A stretch of DNA of 60,653 bases from Flavobacterium sp. (GCF_027483985.1 NZ_JAIXTJ010000043.1:65400-126052), one strand, 5' to 3'. Positions 28,085 to 37,004 are shown, numbered from the stretch's first letter. The notes: generated by a model from the letters alone, not told the origin. A program made the numbers and translations.

Positions 28085-28810
28085 TTAATACATTTTATGA
28101 ATAATGTAGATCGTTGGGCGATTGTGTAAATCGATGGTTGTTTTTTTCCATTCAAAAACTTTCATTGTTTTGATGTATTCTGTAGGAAGTGTGATATCTG
28201 CAGCTATGCATAAATGAGTATTCGGTTGCAGTGTTTGCAATAGATCTTCTAGAAATTTATTGTTGCGGTAAGGCGTTTCTATAAAAATTTGCGACTGATT
28301 CTTATCGAAAGATAATTTTTCAAAACTTTTTACGGCCGCTTTTTTATCTGATTTATCTATGGGTAAGTAGCCGTTGAAAGCAAAACTTTGACCGTTCATT
28401 CCGCTTCCCATCATCGCTAAAAGTATGGACGATGGTCCAACCAACGGAACTACTTGAATGCCTTTTTCGTGTGCTAACTTTACAATAACCGCTCCAGGAT
28501 CAGCAACGCCAGGACAACCTGCTTCACTCATTAAACCTACATTAATTCCTTGCAAACACGGTTGAATCATTTCGTTGTGTTCAGAAACATCGGTGTGTTT
28601 GTTTAAAGAACTTAGCACTAATGACGATTGTACTTTCTCTGGATTAATGCTTTTAATAAATTTTCGAGCTGATTTTTCGTTTTCAACAATGTAGCAATCT
28701 ATAAATTCGATAGCTCTTCTAACCGTTTGAGGCAATACATCGTGTGGATTACTCTCGCCTAGAGTCGTTGGTATTAGGTATAAAATTCCTTTAAGGTTTG
28801 CTGGTTTCAT
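28085..28810 (-). CDS. SAM-dependent methyltransferase, tetrapyrrole-methylase (RsmI-like) family
   Basis: The 241-residue protein has the tetrapyrrole-methylase fold: SEAGCPGVADPGAVIVKLAH (~94-113) and VVPLVGPSSILLAMMGSGM (~119-137). These are the SAM-binding and substrate motifs seen in RsmI, which 2'-O-methylates 16S rRNA C1402. Spacing and length differ from classic RsmI, so the substrate is uncertain. Its ATG overlaps the stop of the upstream phosphatase by one base, indicating coupling. Confidence 0.85.
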   Translation of the reverse strand: MKPANLKGILYLIPTTLGESNPHDVLPQTVRRAIEFIDCYIVENEKSARKFIKSINPEKVQSSLVLSSLNKHTDVSEHNEMIQPCLQGINVGLMSEAGCPGVADPGAVIVKLAHEKGIQVVPLVGPSSILLAMMGSGMNGQSFAFNGYLPIDKSDKKAAVKSFEKLSFDKNQSQIFIETPYRNNKFLEDLLQTLQPNTHLCIAADITLPTEYIKTMKVFEWKKTTIDLHNRPTIYIIHKMY

Positions 28811-29277
28811 TAAACGTGTTTTGCGATTAGTTTTTTAGCTAAGCTGTCTGTAGCTTCATCTAGCATTTCGTACACCATATCAAATCCGTTTTGTAAACCA
28901 TAATAAGGATCTGGAACATCTACTTTGTCTCCAGGAAATAATTCGTCAAGTATTAGTTGAACTTTATTTTTATCTTGTTCGTTCTTCGCTAAGAAAAGTA
29001 CGTCATCATAATTCGCTCCATCCATTACATAGATGTAATCAAATTCTTCAAAAAATTTGGGTGTAAAGTGTTTGCCTCTTTGCTGAGAAATATCTAAACC
29101 ATTTTTTTTGGCTGTAGCTATAGAGCGTTCGTCGGGTTGTTTTCCAACGTGCCAATGACCTGTTCCTGCCGAATCTACTAGAAATTTATCTTTAGGTAGT
29201 TTCGCAGCGAGAAGTCCTTCTGCCAAAGGCGAACGGCATATATTGCCTAAGCAAACCATTAAAATTTTAACGGGCAT
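28810..29277 (-). CDS. Low-molecular-weight protein-tyrosine phosphatase
   Basis: The 155-residue protein starts with the active-site loop VCLGNICRS, with nucleophile Cys9 and Arg15 (C-x5-R). The general acid is Asp in VPDPYYG (~121). It dephosphorylates phosphotyrosine or related small substrates in the cytoplasm. No tyrosine kinase is nearby. It is coupled to the methyltransferase gene and follows dnaA in the same direction with a 58-base gap. Confidence 0.92.
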   Translation of the reverse strand: MPVKILMVCLGNICRSPLAEGLLAAKLPKDKFLVDSAGTGHWHVGKQPDERSIATAKKNGLDISQQRGKHFTPKFFEEFDYIYVMDGANYDDVLFLAKNEQDKNKVQLILDELFPGDKVDVPDPYYGLQNGFDMVYEMLDEATDSLAKKLIAKHV

Positions 29278-29335
29278 AGTGATTGTATAGTTTCAGATTG
29301 TTACTTTCAGTTACAAAAGTAAGAAATGCAGTTCA

Positions 29336-30763
29336 CTATAACGATAATTTTTTGTGAATATCTTCAACAAATTTCTTGAATTGCTTGTCGGTTGAAACCA
29401 AATTGTCAACGGTTTTGCAAGCGTGTAAAACGGTAGCGTGATCTCTATCACCAATTTGTGATCCGATATTTGCTAAAGATGCTTTTGTGAACTTTTTAGC
29501 AAAAAACATAGCTAACTGTCGGGCTTGCACCACGTGGCGTTTTCTTGTTTTAGACTGCAAAGTGTCGATATCCAACTGAAAGTAATCTGATACTACTTTT
29601 TGAATGTAGTCAATTGATATTTCGCGTTTAACATTTTTAACAAATTTCTCTACAATACTTTTAGCTAAATCAAGTGTTACTTCTTTCTTGTTAAAAGAAG
29701 ATTGTGCAATTAAAGAGATTATTGCGCCTTCAAGTTCACGAACATTCGATTTAATATTTTGCGCAACATATTCAATAATTTCATTAGGCATTTCAACACC
29801 ATCACGATAAAGTATGTTGTTCAAGATAGAAACTCTTGTTTCGTAGTCGGGTTGGTGCAATTCGGCAGATAAACCCCATTTGAAACGAGATAACAAACGT
29901 TGTTCGATATCTTGCATGTCAACAGGAGCTTTGTCAGAAGTAAGAATTACTTGTTTTCCATTTTGGTGTAGGTAATTAAAAATGTGAAAGAATACATCTT
30001 GCGTACCTGATTTTCCTGATAAGAATTGAACATCATCAATGATTAACACGTCTATTAATTGATAGAAGTGAATGAAATCATTACGGTTGTTCTTTTTAAC
30101 AGAATCTATATATTGTTGTGTGAATACTTCAGCAGAAATATACAACACGGTTTTTTCTGGATATTTGTCTTTTATTTCAACACCAATAGCGTGCGCTAAA
30201 TGCGTTTTTCCTAAACCAACACCACCAAAAATTAAAAGCGGATTGAACGACGTTCCACCAGGTTTGTTGGCAACAGCCATACCTGCAGAACGCGCTAGTC
30301 TATTAGAATCACCTTCTAAAAAGTTATCAAAACTATAATTTGGATTCAGTTGTGATTCAATTTTTAAATTTCTAATTCCTGGAATTACAAACGGATTTTT
30401 TAATTCTGGATTTAGGTTTTTAAACGGTGCATCAACTTCTTGTGATTTTATTGGACTACGGTGTGCAGATGGCAATTGTTCCGTAAACGGTTGTTTATTG
30501 CCATAAGTGTTTTCCATTTTAATTTTATAGAGTAACTTTGCGTTTTTTCCAAGTTCTTTGGTTAGGGCAACTTTTAGTAATTTCACATAATGTTCTTCTA
30601 GCCATTCGTAAAAGAATTTACTTGGAACTTGAATATACAATGCGTTATCAGAAAGTTCAACTGACTTAATTGGTTCAAACCATGTTTTGTAGGCTTGCTC
30701 TTGAATATTGTCCTTTATAAATGACAGACAGTTTTCCCATACCGATTGCGCAGTTTTGTTCAT
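29336..30763 (-). CDS. dnaA: Chromosomal replication initiator protein DnaA
   Basis: DnaA opens oriC. The 475-residue protein has domain I (MNKTAQSVWENCLSF to ~85), a variable linker, the AAA+ domain with Walker A GGVGLGKTH (~180-188) and Walker B VLIIDDVQFL, and the C-terminal DNA-binding helix-turn-helix with GDRDHATVLHACKTV (~435-449). The frame is open for 85 further codons upstream, but that part overlaps the divergent thioesterase start and is low-complexity, so the ATG at 30761-30763 is chosen. No cluster of DnaA boxes is visible beside the gene; one relaxed box lies at 30850-30858. Confidence 0.95.
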   Translation of the reverse strand: MNKTAQSVWENCLSFIKDNIQEQAYKTWFEPIKSVELSDNALYIQVPSKFFYEWLEEHYVKLLKVALTKELGKNAKLLYKIKMENTYGNKQPFTEQLPSAHRSPIKSQEVDAPFKNLNPELKNPFVIPGIRNLKIESQLNPNYSFDNFLEGDSNRLARSAGMAVANKPGGTSFNPLLIFGGVGLGKTHLAHAIGVEIKDKYPEKTVLYISAEVFTQQYIDSVKKNNRNDFIHFYQLIDVLIIDDVQFLSGKSGTQDVFFHIFNYLHQNGKQVILTSDKAPVDMQDIEQRLLSRFKWGLSAELHQPDYETRVSILNNILYRDGVEMPNEIIEYVAQNIKSNVRELEGAIISLIAQSSFNKKEVTLDLAKSIVEKFVKNVKREISIDYIQKVVSDYFQLDIDTLQSKTRKRHVVQARQLAMFFAKKFTKASLANIGSQIGDRDHATVLHACKTVDNLVSTDKQFKKFVEDIHKKLSL

Positions 30764-30849
30764 GTTCTTGTTAAAATTACTAATTTTGTTTAAAGGTTCT
30801 CTTACAAAAAAAAAGGAGATTTTCTTTGTGTTTTTTGGGTTAACAAATA

Positions 30850-30858
30850 TGTGAACAA
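30850..30858 (-). promoter_or_regulatory. Possible DnaA box upstream of dnaA
   Basis: The minus strand reads TTGTTCACA, two changes from the consensus TTATCCACA. It is 87 bases upstream of the dnaA start, where an autoregulatory site would be expected. It is a single relaxed site only. Confidence 0.25.
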
Positions 30859-30949
30859 TTTTCTTTAAAAAAAAATTAAATGGTATTGATTTTTTAAAAT
30901 TTTTGTTGTAACGAGCGAATTTAATATAGATAAAAAGCAAATAAAATAG

Positions 30950-31354
30950 ATGAACGGACACGAAGTAGAAGTTAGAGTTAGATATGGTGAAACCGACCAA
31001 ATGGGTGTGGTTTATCACGGCAGTTATGTGCCTTATTTTGAGATAGGAAGAGTGGAATGGCTTAGAAACAAAGGGGTTTCGTATAAATTGCTTGAAGAAA
31101 GCGGTGTAGCTTTACCGATTGTATCCATGCATTTGAATTATAAAAAACCAGCGCGCTATGATGATCTGTTGACTATTGTTACGAAGTTGAAACATTACAG
31201 CGGAGTTAAGATTGAATTTGATTGCGAAATTCGTAACGAAAACCAAGAGTTATTAACAACTGCTCATTTTATTCTCGTTTTTGTGGACACAAAAAGCGGA
31301 AAACCTATTGTTCCTCCGGGTTATATTTTAGAAATTTTAAAGGAAGTAATTTAA
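30950..31354 (+). CDS. Acyl-CoA thioesterase, YbgC/4HBT hot-dog family
   Basis: The 134-residue protein has the 4-hydroxybenzoyl-CoA thioesterase signature RYGETDQMGVVYHGSYVPYF (~10-29), including the catalytic Asp. It should hydrolyse an acyl-CoA thioester; the chain preference is not readable. It is divergent from dnaA. Its 3' end abuts a 65-bp copy of the end of yigZ (31357-31421), which suggests yigZ was once its direct convergent neighbour. Confidence 0.88.
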   Translation: MNGHEVEVRVRYGETDQMGVVYHGSYVPYFEIGRVEWLRNKGVSYKLLEESGVALPIVSMHLNYKKPARYDDLLTIVTKLKHYSGVKIEFDCEIRNENQELLTTAHFILVFVDTKSGKPIVPPGYILEILKEVI

Positions 31355-31356
31355 TC

Positions 31357-31421
31357 TTTCAATTTTATCTCAATTTCAAATAAATTAGTAAAAATGTCGA
31401 CTACTTGTTCGGCATTTTTTT
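31357..31421. repeat. Direct repeat A: orphan copy of the yigZ 3' end
   Basis: These 65 bases match 34013-34077 at 63 of 65 positions. On the minus strand they encode NAEQVVDIFTNLFEIEIKLK then Asp and a stop, the C-terminus of YigZ with two residue changes (Glu for Lys, Val for Ile). It is not attached to a gene here. With repeat B it brackets a 2.6-kb insertion. Confidence 0.9.
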
Positions 31422-31432
31422 AACTGAAAAAT

Positions 31433-33016
31433 TTAGATTTTTATTATTTTGAATATAATTTTTTGATGATTTTTATTTTCTAACTCAATAAAATAAAAGC
31501 CAGATTGGGTTTCAATTGAATTAGTATAAGTATCAACTCTACTTATTTTTTCTTGTTTTACTATTTGTCCTAAATAATTGCGAATAGTTATCGTATAATT
31601 TTCAAAAGTGGAATTAAATTTTATATTGAAAACTCCAGTTGTAGGATTTGGATAAATTGAAAAGATCGATGAATCTAGAGTATTGTTTGAAAGATTATCT
31701 GGTGATAACTTTATTATCCAGTAGTCTAAATTAGTTGCAATTTCAGTCTTTTCCCCAGAAATACTAGATTTTGAGTTAGAACCTATAATTATTCCATTAT
31801 CTGATGTAGATTGAATTTTTATATTATAATCTTGGTCATTACCACCAATTGTTTTATTCCAAAGAATAGTTCCGTTTTCATCAATTTTAACAATCCATAT
31901 ATCTTCTAATCCTCTACTATTTTCTGTTTTATCACCTGAAATTGGTGACATAGATGGACCAGCTAATAAAAATTTTCCATCTGTTGTTATGGCAATTGAT
32001 GCTATTCCATCTCTTAATGTTCCACCAATAGCTTTTTGCCAGATTATTTCACCCAAAGAATTCAGTTTTATTACCCAAAAATCAGCATCACCTTTTGAAA
32101 CTTCTGTTTTATTTCCTGATATACTTGAATAAGAATTGCCACCTAACAAGAAACCATTATCATTAGTTCCATAGGCTATTGAGCATTGGTCTTCTTCTGT
32201 TCCGCCAATTGTTTTTTGCCATTCAATATTTTTATCTAAATCTAACTTAACAATCCAAAAGTCATTTTGACCATAACAATTTTCAGTTTTATTTCCAGAA
32301 ATACTTGAACTTGAATATCCACCAATTATATAACCGTTATCCGATGTTTTGTTGAATGAAGTAAGTGTTTCATTACTTGATCCTCCTAGTGTTTTTTGCC
32401 ATATTATGTTTCCTAATTCATCAAGTTCTAAAACCCAATAATCATAAATTCCATAATTTATCTCGCTTTTATCTCCTGAAATTGATGAAGCTGAAATTGC
32501 ACCAATTAATATGTTATTATTACTTAAAATATTTAGCGACATTGGTTGATCAGCATTACTACCTCCAATAGATTTTTGCCAAAGAATAGTTCCAGTATTG
32601 TTTAATTTTAAAAGCCAAATGTCATCTACTCCGTTTGTATTTATAGTTTTATCGCCAGCAATATTTGAACTTGAAGCTCCTATAACAATAAAACCACCAT
32701 CTGTAGTTTCTTTAATTAATGTGTTGCTATTAATACCATTCGCTTTGATTGTGTTCTGCCATACAATAGTGCCAACAGCATTCAATTTTACAATCCAAAA
32801 ATCAAAAGTTCCAAAAAATTGTTCAGTCTTATCTCTTGAAATTACGGAATTAGAATATCCACCTATAATGTATCCGCCATCTGTAGTTTGACTTATATCT
32901 GTTATTCTATCAATTTGGTTTCCACCAATAGTATTCTGCCATTCTATTGTAGGAGTTTGGGCATTGATATTGCAACAATAACCAATGAATAGTATTATGA
33001 TTACAACATTTTTCAT
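31433..33016 (-). CDS. T9SS-secreted protein with ~8 repeats of ~55 residues
   Basis: The 527-residue protein has a signal peptide (ending NINAQ). About eight repeats of the form DFWIVKLDxxGxIxWQKTIGGxxxD...TxDNGxIIGGxSxSxISGxKTE fill residues ~25-430 and probably form a beta-propeller-like fold. A type A T9SS sorting domain ends it (SIYPNPTTGVF, ~448 on). It is predicted to be exposed or released. Its start is two bases after the stop of the broken upstream gene, so they formed one operon inside the putative insertion. Confidence 0.85.
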   Translation of the reverse strand: MKNVVIIILFIGYCCNINAQTPTIEWQNTIGGNQIDRITDISQTTDGGYIIGGYSNSVISRDKTEQFFGTFDFWIVKLNAVGTIVWQNTIKANGINSNTLIKETTDGGFIVIGASSSNIAGDKTINTNGVDDIWLLKLNNTGTILWQKSIGGSNADQPMSLNILSNNNILIGAISASSISGDKSEINYGIYDYWVLELDELGNIIWQKTLGGSSNETLTSFNKTSDNGYIIGGYSSSSISGNKTENCYGQNDFWIVKLDLDKNIEWQKTIGGTEEDQCSIAYGTNDNGFLLGGNSYSSISGNKTEVSKGDADFWVIKLNSLGEIIWQKAIGGTLRDGIASIAITTDGKFLLAGPSMSPISGDKTENSRGLEDIWIVKIDENGTILWNKTIGGNDQDYNIKIQSTSDNGIIIGSNSKSSISGEKTEIATNLDYWIIKLSPDNLSNNTLDSSIFSIYPNPTTGVFNIKFNSTFENYTITIRNYLGQIVKQEKISRVDTYTNSIETQSGFYFIELENKNHQKIIFKIIKI

Positions 33017-33018
33017 GA

Positions 33019-33936
33019 TTATGGTTTATAGAATATAGTTTCTACTTTAGCTCCAGATTCTGTGTCTTTTCTTAATTTGTAATAATATTGACTTAATAAT
33101 TTATCGAATAGCTCAGGATCTTTGACTTGAATTGAACTCAATTCTTCAATTGTTACATTCATAGAGAGTAAAGTTTCGGATGATAGTAATACACCGCCAA
33201 TAAAAGGTTCGTCATTACATAGAACACCTCTTGTACAATCTAAAATTGCAAATCCAGTACCAGAAGATAAATTAGTTTGACTAGGAGCAAGTTGAGCAAT
33301 ATTTACTCGGTAATTATAAGTATGATGGCTAACTATAGGAATTTCCTCAACTGTAGCAGTCATTGTGTTTGGTGCTTCATTTTGTGGGAAAGTATAAGTA
33401 AATCCTTTTTGAAATTTATCTTCTGCAAGTAGGTTTCTACAAACATTTGCAGTTCCATTACCATTGTCAGTAGTACTTATAATGACATTGCCACTTATAT
33501 CAGTTCTTTTATAGGGTTGATATAGACTTTCTACTGTGTTCATTACATAACTAAGACTATAACCAGGTAAGCCTTGTAAAGGATTTAAAATATAATTTCT
33601 CATAGCGCTTCATTGACTAGGTGTAAAAAATAAGGTTCGGGTATTTGGAAATGAAGAATCATAATTTTAATTATATTTAAAAAACTCATCGTTTCCAAAA
33701 GGAATAGGAGGTGTTTGACTACTGAAATAATTTAATCCATTGTTAAAATTAAAAACATTAATTCTGACATTCAGTACCAATGGTGTTAATGGGTTGTCAA
33801 TAATTGTTGGATTATTGATTATATTTAACTTTTGAGTAATAAACTCTTAAGAATCAAAAGTTGACCAAAATGTTGTAGTTACTTGTGAAAATGAGTTTAG
33901 GCCGCAAAGTAGGAAAAGAAGTATTGTTTTTTTCAT
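33019..33936 (-). pseudogene. Exported-protein gene interrupted by three in-frame stop codons
   Basis: One uninterrupted register runs from the ATG at 33934-33936, with signal peptide MKKTILLFLLCGLNSFSQ, to the stop at 33019; it would encode 305 residues. Three stops break it: TAA at 33847-33849, TAA at 33667-33669 and TGA at 33610-33612. There is no frameshift. The remaining 194-codon frame from 33603 lacks a signal peptide and is only the C-terminal part. No family is recognised. Decay by point mutation is the simplest reading. Confidence 0.85.
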
Positions 33937-34009
33937 AATTATTTAATAATTAAGTGTTTTGAATTATAAAAGTAGTTTTTTTATTTTAACAAATTCAAAA
34001 AAGCTCCAT

Positions 34010-34612
34010 TTATTTCAATTTTATCTCAATTTCAAATAAATTAGTAAAAATGTCGACTATTTGTTTGGCATTTTTTTTGCGTGTTGCTATTTCAATTTCG
34101 CAACTCTCGTGCATGTTTTGAGCGATGATTTCGAGATTTTTTTCTTTGATTACTCGCATTACTTTGTTCATGTTTTTGTAATCAAACGATACTATGTAAT
34201 GTATGTTAATTGTTTTTTCAATAATTTCTGATGCTTCCAATGCCATTTGTGCTGATGTTCTGTAAGCTGAGATCAATCCGCCAACGCCTAATTTAATACC
34301 GCCAAAAAATCGAACTACTACGATTAGTATGTTGGTTAGTCCAAAAGATTGAATTTGACCATAAATTGGAGCTCCGGCCGAATTGCTTGGTTCGCCATCA
34401 TCGTTGGCTCTGTATTGAATTTTATCGGTTCCGATTTGAAAAGCGTAGCAAAAGTGTACGGCACCAGTATGTTGCTTTCGTAAACTATCTAAATGGTTTT
34501 TGATTTCTTCTTCTGAAGTAACTGGAAATGCGTAGCCAAAAAACTTACTGTTTTTTTCTTTGAATAAAATTTCTTCCGATGGCGAGGCAATGGTATTGTA
34601 GGTATCGTTCAA
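34010..34612 (-). CDS. YigZ / IMPACT family protein
   Basis: The 200-residue protein has the IMPACT-family core: HCFYAF-like segment HFCYAFQIG, RANDDGEPSNSAGAPI (~68-83) and VVVRFFGGIKLGVGGLI (~97-113). The C-terminal ~65 residues are the ferredoxin-like DUF1949 part. YigZ proteins are linked to nucleic-acid binding and ribosome-associated stress functions; the precise role is unsettled. The last ~21 codons lie in direct repeat B and differ at two residues from the orphan copy A. Likely last gene of a ribD-HAD-yigZ operon (3-base gap). Confidence 0.9.
   Translation of the reverse strand: MNDTYNTIASPSEEILFKEKNSKFFGYAFPVTSEEEIKNHLDSLRKQHTGAVHFCYAFQIGTDKIQYRANDDGEPSNSAGAPIYGQIQSFGLTNILIVVVRFFGGIKLGVGGLISAYRTSAQMALEASEIIEKTINIHYIVSFDYKNMNKVMRVIKEKNLEIIAQNMHESCEIEIATRKKNAKQIVDIFTNLFEIEIKLK
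34013..34077. repeat. Direct repeat B: 3' coding end of yigZ
   Basis: This copy is in use as the C-terminal coding end of yigZ. It pairs with repeat A at 31357-31421 in the same orientation, 2,656 bases away; the two differ at two positions, both changing the encoded residue. Confidence 0.9.
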
Positions 34613-34615
34613 AAC

Positions 34616-35227
34616 TTAAAGCGGCAACTGTTTTTGATTGAACAAATCTACCACGTCTTCTTTTCCAACTTCAAGATTCCACACGTGAAGTCCTAAACTT
34701 GCTGCTGCATCAGTATTTACTTTTTTATCATCTACAAATAACGTGCGTTTTGGAGATAAGTCGTATTTATTCATAATGGTGGTGAATATGGCTGGATCTG
34801 GTTTTCGCATTCCCATTTCATAGGAGTAGAAGACTTTTTCAAAGCATTGATAGAAATCACTAAAAAACGAAATACCTACGTTATGTTCGAATCGGCTAAT
34901 GTGAATTTCGTCGGTATTGGTTAAGAGAAATAAGCGGTATTTTTTGTACGAAAGCATTTGAAGAAACTCTAATCTATACAGCGGAAATTCTCCTATAATC
35001 GTATTCCAAGCTCCACGAATATCTTCTAAACCAGCATTTGGAATAAATTGGTGGAATGCTTCTAGAAATTGCAATTCGGTTACTTTTCCTTTTTCAAATA
35101 AATCATTTATTTCAATAAGCTCTTTTTTAGGTTCGTGAAGGCCCAATTTTTGGAAGGCTTCTATTTGAGCTTGCTTTTCTAAATTGATAAAAATATCACC
35201 AAAATCAAAAATTATTGTATCAATCAT
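34616..35227 (-). CDS. HAD-superfamily hydrolase, YihX-like
   Basis: The 203-residue protein has HAD motif I IIFDFGDIFINLE (nucleophile Asp8), motif II LLTNTDE, the lysine of motif III in GMRKPDPAIF, and motif IV TLFVDDKKVN. This order fits sugar-phosphate phosphatases such as YihX. The substrate is unknown. It overlaps ribD by 8 bases, so the genes are coupled; a flavin-pathway phosphatase role is possible but unproven. Confidence 0.88.
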   Translation of the reverse strand: MIDTIIFDFGDIFINLEKQAQIEAFQKLGLHEPKKELIEINDLFEKGKVTELQFLEAFHQFIPNAGLEDIRGAWNTIIGEFPLYRLEFLQMLSYKKYRLFLLTNTDEIHISRFEHNVGISFFSDFYQCFEKVFYSYEMGMRKPDPAIFTTIMNKYDLSPKRTLFVDDKKVNTDAAASLGLHVWNLEVGKEDVVDLFNQKQLPL

Positions 35228-36227
35228 GATTATAAAAAGTTAAAAGTTCATCGGTAATTAGGTTTTCTTTTTTAATTTTTTTCGAATGTATACTTGGAGC
35301 TTTTGTGCCTTCATTTAAAAAAAGTGATCCTTTAAAAACTCGTGCTTCGTCCCAAATATTTTCGTCAATAAACGTTTGCAAAGTTTGTCTTCCGCCTTCA
35401 ATAAATACTGATTGTAGTTCTTTATTGTATAAGAAATCAGCAATTTGAATTCCGATATTTTTTGAAAAATCTATTTCGTTGGCTGAAAGCGTTATGGTTT
35501 TTGCTTGATTATCAAAGATATGACTTTCTTTCGAAATTCTATGATTTTGGTCCAAAACAATTCTAATAGGATTATTTCCTTTCCAATCTCTTGTAGTCAA
35601 ACTTGGATTATCGTCTATAACCGTTTGTGTTCCTACTAAAATTGCTTGTTCTTCGCTTCTCCATTTGTGAACTAATTGGCGAGAGAATTCATTAGTAATC
35701 CAATAAGGTTCTTTGTTATCTTTAGTTAATGGAGCGATAAATCCGTCCTGACTTTCGGCCCATTTCAAGATGATATAAGGACGTTTTTTGTTGTGGAAAG
35801 TAAAAAAGCGTTGGTTTAATTCATTGCATTCCTCTTCCAAAACGCCAACAACAACTTTTTTTCCGGCTTCGATGAGTTTTTTTATACCGTTTCCAGCTAC
35901 TTTCGCAAAAGGATCTATCGTTCCGATGACAACGTTTGGAATTTTACTTTGAATGATTAAGTCTGCACATGGCGGTGTTTTTCCAAAATGACTGCAAGGT
36001 TCTAAACTAACATATATCGTTGCTTTCGATAGCAGTGATTGATCTTTGACCGAATTGATGGCATTTACTTCGGCGTGTGCTTCACCTGATTTTTTGTGCC
36101 AACCTTCTCCAATGATTTCGTCATTATATACAACAACACTGCCAACCAACGGATTGGGATAGGTTGTTCCTAAACCATTTTTGGCTAATTGTAAGCAACG
36201 TTTGATGTATTTTTCGTTCGAATTCAT
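35220..36227 (-). CDS. ribD: Bifunctional riboflavin biosynthesis deaminase/reductase
   Basis: RibD deaminates and then reduces the pyrimidine intermediate of riboflavin synthesis. The 335-residue protein has the N-terminal deaminase with zinc ligands His51 (GEAHAEVNAI), Cys78 and Cys87 (EPCSHFGKTPPC). The C-terminal reductase starts ~residue 150 (PYIILKWAESQDGFIA) and carries EGGRQTL. A -7 box (TATTTTTGC on the minus strand, 36231-36239) ends only three bases before the ATG, so the mRNA may be nearly leaderless. First gene of the HAD-yigZ operon. Confidence 0.95.
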   Translation of the reverse strand: MNSNEKYIKRCLQLAKNGLGTTYPNPLVGSVVVYNDEIIGEGWHKKSGEAHAEVNAINSVKDQSLLSKATIYVSLEPCSHFGKTPPCADLIIQSKIPNVVIGTIDPFAKVAGNGIKKLIEAGKKVVVGVLEEECNELNQRFFTFHNKKRPYIILKWAESQDGFIAPLTKDNKEPYWITNEFSRQLVHKWRSEEQAILVGTQTVIDDNPSLTTRDWKGNNPIRIVLDQNHRISKESHIFDNQAKTITLSANEIDFSKNIGIQIADFLYNKELQSVFIEGGRQTLQTFIDENIWDEARVFKGSLFLNEGTKAPSIHSKKIKKENLITDELLTFYNHD

Positions 36228-36404
36228 TTTGCAAAAATAGGATTTTATCTTTACAATAGTATTCGCTATTAGTCATAGTTTGAATCTTAAAAAGGTGTTT
36301 GGTGGAAGCTGATTTTTAATATCAATTTAATTTGATTAGTCGTTTTAGTTATAGCTTACAATTTTTATTGTTCCAATGATTCTATGTTGTAAAAACAAAT
36401 ACGT

Positions 36405-36412
36405 TATTTTTG
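36405..36412 (+). promoter_or_regulatory. -7 box upstream of the GNAT-prmC pair
   Basis: TATTTTTG lies 75 bases before the ATG at 36488. A TTG start at 36410, which would add a hydrophobic extension, falls inside this box and is rejected. Confidence 0.5.
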
Positions 36413-36487
36413 TGCTGTAATTTATACTTTCAAAGCCTATGGTTTTTGAATTTTCTACTTTTACTAACGAATTTTGATTTTTTAGAA

Positions 36488-36988
36488 ATGATAATTAGAG
36501 AAATCCAATCTGATGATAACGAACAAATTGCTGCGGTAATTCGTCAAGTTTTTATATCGGATGATTATCCAAAAACAGGAACTGCTTTTGCCGACGTTCA
36601 ATTGGATTTTATGTTTGAAAACTACAATACTTCAAGAGCCATTTATTTTGTTGTTGTTGATACTGAAATAAATTCAGCATTTTATGGAAAAATAATTGGT
36701 GGAGCAGGAGTAAATCAGTTGGATAATTCGAAAGAAAATATTTGTGAATTACAAAAAATGTACTTTTTAAAAGAAGCACGAGGTAAAGGAATTGGCTACC
36801 AATTAATATTGAAATGTATTGAACAAGCTAAGATTTTTGGATACGAACAATGTTATTTAGAAACCTTGCCACAAATGGAAGTAGCTCAAAATTTGTATAA
36901 AAAAGTCGGTTTTGAATACCTTAACGAACCACTTGGCGGCACAGGTCATACTAGTTGTCCGGTTTGGATGTTGAAGCGATTGGTTTAA
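36488..36988 (+). CDS. GNAT N-acetyltransferase
   Basis: The 166-residue protein starts MIIREIQSDDNEQIAAVIRQVF and has the acetyl-CoA motif KMYFLKEARGKGIGYQLI (~92-109), with Arg/Gly-x-Gly-x-Gly/Ala of the GNAT fold. It ends with the usual NLYKKVGFEYL segment. The substrate is unknown. prmC follows after 16 bases in the same direction and is probably co-transcribed. Confidence 0.88.
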   Translation: MIIREIQSDDNEQIAAVIRQVFISDDYPKTGTAFADVQLDFMFENYNTSRAIYFVVVDTEINSAFYGKIIGGAGVNQLDNSKENICELQKMYFLKEARGKGIGYQLILKCIEQAKIFGYEQCYLETLPQMEVAQNLYKKVGFEYLNEPLGGTGHTSCPVWMLKRLV

Positions 36989-37004
36989 TTTATTTTAAGA
37001 AAAA

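Larger units (their letters stand above)
31422..34077. mobile_element. Putative integrated segment at the 3' end of yigZ
   Basis: A 2,656-base segment between direct repeats A (31357-31421) and B (34013-34077). It carries a T9SS repeat protein gene and an interrupted exported-protein gene, both on the minus strand. Recombination between A and B would remove it and leave one intact yigZ ending beside the thioesterase gene. The element supplies a replacement C-terminal coding end (copy B). No integrase, transposase or terminal inverted repeat is visible, so mobility would need an enzyme acting in trans or one that has been lost. Confidence 0.65.

Noticed and set aside
30764..30949. oriC beside dnaA
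   Set aside because: Only one relaxed DnaA-box match is visible and there is no box cluster or clear unwinding element.
30764..31018. 85-codon N-terminal extension of dnaA
   Set aside because: It overlaps the divergent thioesterase start and is low-complexity; DnaA domain I begins at the ATG 30761-30763.
33019..33603. Intact 194-residue gene
   Set aside because: Upstream codons in the same frame continue to a signal peptide through three stops, so this is the tail of a broken gene.
36410..36487. 26-codon hydrophobic extension of the GNAT at 36488
   Set aside because: Its TTG start lies in a -7 box; the GNAT fold begins at MIIREI.
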